Assembly (NCBI GenBank): GCA_964579675.1
Contig: CAZOIA010000268.1
Span: forward strand, 1 to 6,662
From: CAZOIA01 sp964579675
GTDB lineage: Bacteria; Planctomycetota; Phycisphaerae; UBA1845; PWPN01
Direction: 5' to 3'
Length of the DNA: 6,662 nt
Part shown: piece after piece, positions 1 to 5,008 of the stretch
Position numbering within the stretch: the stretch's first letter is position 1
How the letters are laid out: every line of letters starts with the position of its first letter
Translations under genes and position numbers: made by a program
The notes under the pieces: generated by a model
The model's input: only the letters and a program-made list of their open reading frames with translations
What the model was told of the DNA's origin: nothing
Databases searched by the model: none

Positions 1-1
1 C

Positions 2-463
2 AGCGCCGACGCCTTCCGCGTCACGGACATGCACGAAGAGGGCCGCGGGTGTATCGCCGCCATGCGACTCGCCCTGGAGGACGCCGGGGTGAAACCCACC
101 GACATCGACTACATCTCCGCCCACGGGACCAGCACCGAGGAGAACGACAAGATCGAATCCCTGGCGATCGGCGAAGTCTTCGGCGACCAGGTGCCCAACG
201 TGCCAATCAGTTCAATAAAGAGCATGATGGGCCACCTGATTGCCGCCGCCGGCGCCGTCGAGTTGATCGTCTGCATCCTGGCCATCCGCGACGGCATCCT
301 GCCCCCCACCACCAACTACCAGTACCCCGACCCCAACTGCCCGTTCGACTACGTGGCCAACCAGGCCCGCAGGGCCAACGTGCGAACCGTGCTCAGCAAC
401 AGCTTCGGCTTCGGGGGGCAGAACGATACGCTGATCATCACCGGATGTGACGGTCGGAATTGA
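2..463 (+). CDS. fabF: 3-oxoacyl-[ACP] synthase II (beta-ketoacyl-ACP synthase), C-terminal 153 residues
   Basis: This is the 3' part of a gene that begins before the window; the frame is open from base 2 to a TGA at 461-463. The protein condenses malonyl-ACP with a growing acyl-ACP in cytosolic type II fatty acid synthesis. Seen directly, in residues of this fragment: the HGTST motif, with its histidine at 41 (the first catalytic His); the KSMMGH stretch with conserved Lys73 and the second catalytic His78; and the NSFGFGG glycine-rich loop at 133-139 near the C-terminus. These are hallmarks of the KAS I/II thiolase-fold family in the expected order and spacing. The catalytic Cys would be in the missing N-terminal half. 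KAS I (FabB) or a specialised KS of a secondary lipid pathway is possible, but FabF is the closest match from memory. A 7-bp tandem repeat starts inside the last codons, so the final residue and stop are made of repeat sequence. Confidence 0.95.
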   Translation, partial: SADAFRVTDMHEEGRGCIAAMRLALEDAGVKPTDIDYISAHGTSTEENDKIESLAIGEVFGDQVPNVPISSIKSMMGHLIAAAGAVELIVCILAIRDGILPPTTNYQYPDPNCPFDYVANQARRANVRTVLSNSFGFGGQNDTLIITGCDGRN

Positions 464-497
464 GAATGGAGAATTGAGAGTTGAGAATTGAGGGTTG
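458..497 (+). repeat. 7-bp tandem repeat (AATTGAG)n across the fabF stop codon
   Basis: Five consecutive 7-base units are visible: AATTGAG (458-464), AATGGAG (465-471), AATTGAG (472-478), AGTTGAG (479-485) and AATTGAG (486-492), then a decayed sixth unit GGTTG. The TGA inside the first unit is the fabF stop. The tract is AT-rich in an otherwise GC-rich region. Because 7 is not a multiple of 3 it cannot be a protein repeat. Similar 'gaattgagaattgag' tracts are, from memory, scattered between genes of several Planctomycetota genomes; that is recollection, not a search result. Confidence 0.85.
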
Positions 498-539
498 TCC
501 AATCTCTACCCGTCAGGCGCGAGCATCCTCATTCAGTTC

Positions 540-543
540 GAGG
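540..543 (+). promoter_or_regulatory. Ribosome binding site deciding the aldolase start
   Basis: GAGG lies eight bases before the GTG at 552. It is the only Shine-Dalgarno-like match near either possible start. The alternative TTG at 495 lies inside the 7-bp repeat and has only repeat sequence before it. Confidence 0.5.
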
Positions 544-551
544 CACGAACC

Positions 552-1205
552 GTGTTAGCCGCTTCCGACATCGTTCACGAGATTGAATCGACCGGTCTGA
601 TCGCGGTCATTCGTGTGGCCAGCAGTGAAGAGCTGATCGGCGTGGTCAACGCGCTGCGGCAAGGCGGCGTCACCTGCATCGAGGTGACGATGACCACGCC
701 CGGCGCCCTGGAGGTGATCCGGTCGTCGCGCCAGGCCGTCGGAGACGCCGCTGCCATCGGCGCGGGCACCGTGCTCGATGCGGAAACCGCCCGCGCCGCC
801 ATGCTTGCCGGCGCCCAGTTCGTCGTCGCCCCGGGCCTCGACCTGTCCACCATCGAGATCTGCAAACGCTACGGCGTACCCGTCATACCCGGCGCCATGA
901 CGCCTACCGAGATCATCAGCGCCTGGCAGGCCGGCGCGGATATGGTCAAGGTCTTTCCCACCAGCGTGCTCGGGGCGAAGTTCATCAAGGATATTCGCGG
1001 TCCCCTGCCCCAGATCAAGCTCGTCCCCACCGGCGGGGTGAATCTCGAGACCGCCGGCGATTTCATTCGGGCCGGCGCTGCGGCTCTGGGCGTCGGCTCA
1101 TCGCTGGTCACCAAGGAGGCGGTCCGGAACCGCGATTTCGAGCTGCTGAAAACCACCGCCGCTGAGTTCCTGAAGCGTATCCGCCACGCACGCGAATCCG
1201 GATAA
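552..1205 (+). CDS. eda: 2-dehydro-3-deoxyphosphogluconate / 4-hydroxy-2-oxoglutarate aldolase
   Basis: This is a class I (Schiff base) aldolase that splits KDPG to pyruvate and glyceraldehyde 3-phosphate (Entner-Doudoroff and sugar-acid breakdown), and in many homologues also 4-hydroxy-2-oxoglutarate. The 217-residue length fits the compact TIM barrel of the family. Visible motifs, numbered from GTG 552: IAVIR at 17-21, the catalytic Glu44 in IEVTMTT, GAGTVL at 70-75, APGLD at 93-97, IPGAMTPTE at 112-120, the Schiff-base Lys133 in VKVFPTS, PTGGV at 159-163, and a GVGSSLV phosphate-binding loop near the C-terminus. Glu44 and Lys133 sit almost exactly where E. coli Eda has Glu45 and Lys133. 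The start is a choice: GTG 552 has an SD-like GAGG, whereas TTG 495 would add 19 residues partly read from repeat DNA. No edd or other sugar-acid gene is next to it, so the physiological substrate is undecided. Confidence 0.93.
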   Translation: MLAASDIVHEIESTGLIAVIRVASSEELIGVVNALRQGGVTCIEVTMTTPGALEVIRSSRQAVGDAAAIGAGTVLDAETARAAMLAGAQFVVAPGLDLSTIEICKRYGVPVIPGAMTPTEIISAWQAGADMVKVFPTSVLGAKFIKDIRGPLPQIKLVPTGGVNLETAGDFIRAGAAALGVGSSLVTKEAVRNRDFELLKTTAAEFLKRIRHARESG

Positions 1206-1234
1206 CGTTCGGTTTCTCAAACAAGCGTGTGCGA

Positions 1235-1266
1235 CCACAGATGAACAGCAGATGGACCCAGATAAG
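1235..1266 (+). repeat. Three CAGAT cores at 10-11 bp spacing
   Basis: The gap after the aldolase contains CAGAT at 1238, 1249 and 1259, in the contexts ACAGATGAAC, GCAGATGGAC and CCAGATAAGG. The spacing is about one helical turn. Strings like 'cacagatgaacacagatg' are, from memory, widespread dispersed repeats in Planctomycetota and Verrucomicrobiota genomes, so this is probably a decayed copy of such a repeat rather than an operator. Confidence 0.6.
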
Positions 1267-1292
1267 GGAAGAAACAACCGCCGGGACACGTC

Positions 1293-1396
1293 GTTTAGCC
1301 GCGACCCGAAGGGCAGCGGAGGATTCAGGATGTTTAGCCGCGACCCGAAGGGGAGCGGAGGATTCAGGATGTTTAGCCGCGACCCGGAGGGGAGCG
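1293..1396 (+). repeat. 39-bp tandem repeat, 2.6 copies, each able to form a hairpin
   Basis: Copies begin with GTTTAGCCGCGACCC at 1293, 1332 and 1371. Units 1 (1293-1331) and 2 (1332-1370) differ at one base only (C at 1314 against G at 1353). Unit 3 matches to about 1396, with A-to-G at 1387, and then diverges. In unit 2, CCGC (1338-1341) pairs with GCGG (1355-1358) and CCC with GGG around a GAA loop, separated by a symmetric GA/GA internal mismatch. The only open frame through it (1252-1443) gives a 13-residue repeat containing SRDPKGSGGF. It has no ribosome binding site and reads the same DNA repeat, so I do not annotate it as a gene. The rest of the gap 1206-1446 holds nothing else recognisable. 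Confidence 0.9.
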
Positions 1397-1446
1397 CGTT
1401 GACTTCCTGCTTCTCATTTCCAACTCGTCACTTCCCGGGGTGAATC

Positions 1447-2316
1447 ATGCCCGGCAGCGATGACCCATCAGCACGTTCTCTGCCGGCGATCCTCCTGGCC
1501 GCACGTTTCGTTTTCCCCTGCGACGACCGGCGTCATGCTGACGATCCGAACTGGCGGGCCGCGGGTCGGTGGCTCGTTTTCTGGGGGATCGTCATCGGCG
1601 CCGCCTACGCGCTGGTTTTCCGCAGTTCCTGGCGGTGGTTCGGGGAATACCAATACGTTCGGTGGATGCCGGCGGCCGCCGTGCTGGCCGTGGACCTGGG
1701 CTATTGCGGGTATCGGCTCCTTGCCGGCGCCGCCAACGTCGCCAGCCGCCGTTACACCTGCGAGGTCCGCCCCGATACTTCTCTGGATCTCCCGGGCCTG
1801 GTCGCGGTCGTGCTGGTGGCGATCGCCAAGTACGCCATGTTCCTGTCATTGCCGATCGGCGTCTGGTACTCGCAGCCCTCCGTCGCGTACGAACACGCCG
1901 CGTGGCTGGACAAACTTGGCCACCTCTACCCGGGGGCTGTCTATCGCCCGTTAATCCTGATGCCGCTGTGGGGACGGTGGGCGATCTCGTCGGCGTTGTC
2001 GATCGGTAGGGTGGCCCCGGCCGGCTCGTCGCGACTGCGGCGAATGGCCGACGGAACGCACCTGGCTGTCATTCTTGCGTACTGGCTCCTGGCGACTGCA
2101 CTGACCATGGTGTACTGCAGCCCGTCCGGCGGGCACCTGGCCGGCGGTCTCGCGATTGGGTTGGCGGTGATGCTGGCCTCCTATCTGGCCAGCTTCGTGC
2201 TTGCACGACGGGCCGGCGGGCAAACGGAAGCCACCGTCACCGTCGTCGGCCTGGTCGCAGAGTTGTCATTTCTTGCGCTTTATCTGCCCGTCGCCAGTTC
2301 TATCTATTGGTACTGA
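1447..2316 (+). CDS. Unrecognised polytopic membrane protein (about seven transmembrane helices)
   Basis: I do not recognise the family. The 289-residue product has hydrophobic segments at about 41-58, 74-93, 115-139, 166-186, 204-223, 229-253 and 262-286, so six or seven membrane helices. The first 40 residues are amphipathic and carry CDDRRHADDPNW (25-36), likely outside the membrane core. Other visible features are a Trp/Arg/Tyr-rich loop at 60-73, a loop between helices 3 and 4 (140-165), and a GGHLAGG stretch at 228-234. No known catalytic signature is obvious. The ATG at 1447 is preceded by GGTGA (1439-1443) at short spacing, which supports the start. The upstream small frame (1252-1443) is in the same phase and ends in TGA three bases before this ATG. 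The next gene begins 142 bases later, so operon membership is uncertain. Coding is supported by length, consistent membrane topology and third-position GC preference. Confidence 0.75.
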   Translation: MPGSDDPSARSLPAILLAARFVFPCDDRRHADDPNWRAAGRWLVFWGIVIGAAYALVFRSSWRWFGEYQYVRWMPAAAVLAVDLGYCGYRLLAGAANVASRRYTCEVRPDTSLDLPGLVAVVLVAIAKYAMFLSLPIGVWYSQPSVAYEHAAWLDKLGHLYPGAVYRPLILMPLWGRWAISSALSIGRVAPAGSSRLRRMADGTHLAVILAYWLLATALTMVYCSPSGGHLAGGLAIGLAVMLASYLASFVLARRAGGQTEATVTVVGLVAELSFLALYLPVASSIYWY

Positions 2317-2402
2317 CAGAGGTTATGCCTGTGCGAGCTTTCGGCCGCGGGCCCGCGCCCGCTTCAGGTCCGCCAGGCGACTGTCCGATACGCCTTTCTG
2401 GA

Positions 2403-2419
2403 TCGGCGTGGAACGCCGA
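2403..2419 (+). other. Hairpin in the gap before the Ig/TPR gene
   Basis: TCGGCGT (2403-2409) and ACGCCGA (2413-2419) form a perfect 7-bp stem with a GGA loop. ACGCC at 2390-2394 could instead pair with GGCGT at 2405-2409, giving two mutually exclusive folds. The same gap (2317-2458) also has a 10-bp palindrome GCGGGCCCGC (2347-2356). No T-tract follows, so it is not a typical terminator. A function is not shown. Confidence 0.4.
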
Positions 2420-2448
2420 CACATCGGCCCCGCAATATGCGTGGGCCC

Positions 2449-2454
2449 GGGAGG
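2449..2454 (+). promoter_or_regulatory. Ribosome binding site fixing the Ig/TPR gene start
   Basis: GGGAGG lies four bases before ATG 2459. It selects this start over the earlier in-frame start at 2201, which would place the N-terminus inside the preceding membrane protein gene and bury the signal peptide. Confidence 0.7.
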
Positions 2455-2458
2455 CAGG

Positions 2459-3775
2459 ATGCCATCAGCCCGATCGCGCCAACCGCGACCGATTCCCCAA
2501 CGCTGCCGACGTCCAGTAGCAATCGTCTCATTGATCGCCGGCGCGATCGGCGCGCTCGCCCAGCCCGCCGTCGGCACCCCCGACACCGTCCTGGCGATCC
2601 GTTCACGTCAGGTAGAGTTGCACTACCGGCTCGTGGACGCGGGCCCGGGGGCCCGGGTCGAGTTGTGGTACACCCGTGATCGGGCAGCTACCTGGCAGCG
2701 ATGGGGCGTGCATGAAGATCATAGCCGGCCGCTGGTGTTCGACGCCCCCGGCGAAGGACTCTACGGCTTCGTGCTCATCGTGAGCGACGGCGGGCAGACA
2801 TCCAGCCCACCGCCCGGGGCCTACACCCCGCCCCAACGCTGGGTGTTCATCGACTATACGCCCCCGCTGGCGCAATGGGACAACGTCGAGCCGGCCGAAG
2901 CCTTCAGCTCCAGACGCATCGTTTACCTGCGGTGGACTGCGCACGACGACAACTTGCCCAGCCGATCGGTCGCTCTCTTCTATCACTCGTCGGCCGATCA
3001 AACCTGGCGCGTGATTGACGCCGCGCTGCCGAATACGGGCCGGTACGATTGGAAGGTCCCCGCGGAGCTGGCCGGGCACGTCACACTGGAGCTTGCCGTG
3101 CGTGACCTTGGTGGACATGTGATCGAGCGGTTCTACGGCCCGATCCCGCTCGATAACTGGCTGACGTCACCGATCACCTTGACGTCATCGACGACGCGGC
3201 CAGCAGCGGAACGTACGAGCGAGCCCGCCCGCGCCGGGAAATCCCCTGCCGCCGCCTCCCAACCCAGCCTTGCCGAGCGGCGCAAAGCCGAGCAACTCTA
3301 TCAGCAGGGAAGCTGGCACCTGGTCCGTGGTCAATACGCCGTGGCCGCCGAGCGGTTCCACGAAGCATTGGAAATCGATCCGAACATGCTGTCGGCCCGC
3401 AACGACCTCGCCGGCATCTACTACACGCGGAAGGATTATCCAAGCGCCATCGCGGAGTATGACCAGGTCCTCAAGCGTGACGGCCGGCATCGGGCCGCGC
3501 TGCGCGGGGCCGCCCTGGCCTACGTAGCACAGAGACAGTATGCTCGGTCACGCGACATGCTGGAGCGGTTGCTCATGGCCAACGACAAGGATGCCCAAGC
3601 CTCGCTGGACCTGGGCGACGTGCTGTTCATGACGGGTGATCGGCCCGGTGCCCTGGGCCACTGGACCCAGGCCGCCCGTGTAGACCCCGCCGCCGAGGCC
3701 GTTATCCGCAAGGCCCGTCGCCGGCTCGAGCTCTACGGCCCGGGGAGCAACATGAAGACCGCGGACGCAAGGTGA
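2459..3775 (+). CDS. Exported protein with two Ig-like domains and C-terminal TPR repeats
   Basis: The product is 438 residues. The N-terminus is an Arg-rich stretch (1-18) followed by a hydrophobic core (19-34, AIVSLIAGAIGALA) with an ALA-type cleavage site near 34, so a Sec signal peptide is likely. Residues about 42-232 look like two tandem beta-sandwich (Ig/fibronectin-like) modules. The second shows the pattern VYLRWTAHDDN (155-165), VALFYHSSADQTW (171-183), NTGRYDWKVP (192-201), then LELAVRDLGGH (210-220). A low-complexity linker rich in Pro, Ala, Ser and Thr (about 238-272) leads to about four TPR-like helix pairs at 275-415, including the classical AAERFHEALEIDPN and LGDVLFMTGDRPGALGHWTQAARVDP. 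The protein probably acts outside the cytoplasmic membrane as a protein-interaction scaffold; no enzymatic residues are seen. It ends 42 bases before holA and is likely co-transcribed with it. Confidence 0.82.
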   Translation: MPSARSRQPRPIPQRCRRPVAIVSLIAGAIGALAQPAVGTPDTVLAIRSRQVELHYRLVDAGPGARVELWYTRDRAATWQRWGVHEDHSRPLVFDAPGEGLYGFVLIVSDGGQTSSPPPGAYTPPQRWVFIDYTPPLAQWDNVEPAEAFSSRRIVYLRWTAHDDNLPSRSVALFYHSSADQTWRVIDAALPNTGRYDWKVPAELAGHVTLELAVRDLGGHVIERFYGPIPLDNWLTSPITLTSSTTRPAAERTSEPARAGKSPAAASQPSLAERRKAEQLYQQGSWHLVRGQYAVAAERFHEALEIDPNMLSARNDLAGIYYTRKDYPSAIAEYDQVLKRDGRHRAALRGAALAYVAQRQYARSRDMLERLLMANDKDAQASLDLGDVLFMTGDRPGALGHWTQAARVDPAAEAVIRKARRRLELYGPGSNMKTADAR

Positions 3776-3817
3776 CCGGAACCGGAGAACGTCCCCGGGA
3801 AGGATGCAATAAACATT

Positions 3818-4867
3818 ATGCCCGCCACTCGCCAGAGTCAGTTGTCAGAGGACCCGGGCCTCGTCTATGTCGTCTGTGGGCCGGCGGCCTTTCTCAAACG
3901 ACAGGCGATCGCCGAGATCACCGAGAAGGTGCTCCGCGACGCCGACAGGTCGCTGGCATTGATGGAGTACGACGGGTCGGCCCCGACCTTGGAGTTGGCC
4001 GACGTTCTGGATGATCTGCGAACGCTGCCTTTTCTCGCCGACCGCCGGCTCGTCGTCGTTCGCGACGCTGATGAGTTCATCACCAGGTACAGGCCAAAGC
4101 TCGAAGCCTACGTGGAACACCCCTGCCCGACCGGGGTGCTGCTTATGGAGTGCAAGATGCTCCCGGCCAACACGCGGCTCTACAAGCGGGTCCAGGTCGT
4201 CGGCCGCGTCTTCAAGTACGAGACCTTGAAGCGTGCCGCCGTCCCTGCCTGGCTCATCAACCGATGCCGGGACGCGTACGGGGCTCGGCTCGATTCGCGG
4301 GCAGCGGCCATGCTGTGCGAACTGACCGGGTGTGACCTCGGCCTGCTCGACGGCGAATTGCAGAAGCTCCGGCTCTATGTCGGGCAGCGCGGGCGGATCA
4401 CCGACGCGGACGTCGAGGCGGCGGTCGGCCATAACCGTGAGGAGAAGGTCTGGGGGATCCTCTCGGCGATAGCCGTGGGCGACGAGGCCCGGGCCCTGAC
4501 CATTTGGGAAGAGGTCTGGCAAACGGATCGGGCGGCACCCGGGCGGGCCATCGGCGGGATCGCTTTCACCGTGCGGCGACTGCTCACCGCTAAGCGGGTG
4601 CACCAGGCTGGGGCATCTATGCGCGAGCTGGCCGGAATCCTGATGCGCTGGGGCGATGACAACCGGCTCCAAGCAGAGTTGGAAGCATTCTCGGTCGCCC
4701 AGGTTGAGGGGATGCTGTGCAGGCTGCTCGAGGCAGACGTGGCCGCCAAGACAGGACGGGCCAGCGTGCAGGCGTCCATCGAGGCATTCATCGTCGAGAT
4801 GTGCCGGACCACAGGAACCCGTAAGGCAACGGGCCGACGAGTGACCCACCGGCGGGCGACGGGATAG
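3818..4867 (+). CDS. holA: DNA polymerase III delta subunit (clamp loader)
   Basis: The delta subunit of the clamp-loader complex opens the beta sliding clamp so that it can be loaded on primed DNA in the cytosol. The 349-residue length matches the family (about 340). The sequence shows the family layout: an N-terminal AAA+-like start VYVVCGPAAFLKR (16-28) without a working Walker A motif; the DDLRTLPFLADRRLVVVRDAD stretch (65-85); the conserved mid-protein pattern ELTGCDLGLLDGELQKLRLYVG (168-189); DADVEAAVG (196-204); and a helical C-terminal collar domain (about 210-330). Lack of a P-loop is normal for delta. The C-terminal 20 residues are Arg/Thr-rich and look like an unconserved tail. The start is ATG 3818; a GGGAAGGA element (3797-3804) lies 13 bases upstream, a longer spacing than usual. 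A GTG at 3772 overlapping the preceding stop opens another frame and is not used. Flanking by envelope genes resembles the lptE-holA neighbourhood of proteobacteria only superficially. Confidence 0.93.
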   Translation: MPATRQSQLSEDPGLVYVVCGPAAFLKRQAIAEITEKVLRDADRSLALMEYDGSAPTLELADVLDDLRTLPFLADRRLVVVRDADEFITRYRPKLEAYVEHPCPTGVLLMECKMLPANTRLYKRVQVVGRVFKYETLKRAAVPAWLINRCRDAYGARLDSRAAAMLCELTGCDLGLLDGELQKLRLYVGQRGRITDADVEAAVGHNREEKVWGILSAIAVGDEARALTIWEEVWQTDRAAPGRAIGGIAFTVRRLLTAKRVHQAGASMRELAGILMRWGDDNRLQAELEAFSVAQVEGMLCRLLEADVAAKTGRASVQASIEAFIVEMCRTTGTRKATGRRVTHRRATG

Positions 4868-4994
4868 TGCCGTGTTCAGCTCAAGGGCCTCGTACCCCGG
4901 ATGCAGGCAACGAGCCGCGGGCTTCGGTCCCCCCGGCCTCGTCTCCACGAGAGTGACGCCCGATTGCGCACCGTCGCTTGGCCGGATGCTTGAC

Positions 4995-5001
4995 GGGAGG
5001 T
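4995..5001 (+). promoter_or_regulatory. Strong ribosome binding site for the lipoprotein gene
   Basis: GGGAGGT lies seven bases before ATG 5009, a near-ideal Shine-Dalgarno and the best in the window. The rest of the gap 4868-5008 holds a small hairpin, CTCGT (4938-4942) with ACGAG (4947-4951), and no T-tract or convincing promoter. Confidence 0.75.
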
Positions 5002-5008
5002 CTTCCTC

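Noticed and set aside
495..551. TTG start for the aldolase, adding 19 residues
   Set aside because: The start lies in the 7-bp repeat, has no independent ribosome binding site, and the added residues match nothing typical of the family. Not fully excluded.
1293..1396. CRISPR array
   Set aside because: The repeats are directly tandem without variable spacers.
1399..1427. TTGACT as a -35 box for the membrane protein gene
   Set aside because: No -10-like hexamer lies 15-18 bases downstream; those positions read around CAACTCGT.
1447..2316. Cobalamin synthase (CobS)-like assignment of the membrane protein
   Set aside because: Size and helix number are roughly similar, but the CobS acidic motif (GGLxxDGLxDxxDG type) is absent; GGHLAGG is only a superficial resemblance.
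2201..2458. An 86-residue N-terminal extension of the Ig/TPR protein
   Set aside because: It would overlap the end of the membrane protein gene, would bury the signal peptide and is Arg/Pro-rich shadow sequence. GGGAGG points to ATG 2459.
3772..4014. 80-residue frame starting at a GTG that overlaps the stop of the Ig/TPR gene (GTGA)
   Set aside because: The overlap looks like translational coupling, but the frame runs out of phase through holA and its product is Arg-rich shadow sequence.
3845..4948. A 367-residue open frame on the minus strand opposite holA
   Set aside because: Its translation has no recognisable domain and it runs antisense over a clear holA. Long antisense frames are expected in GC-rich coding DNA.
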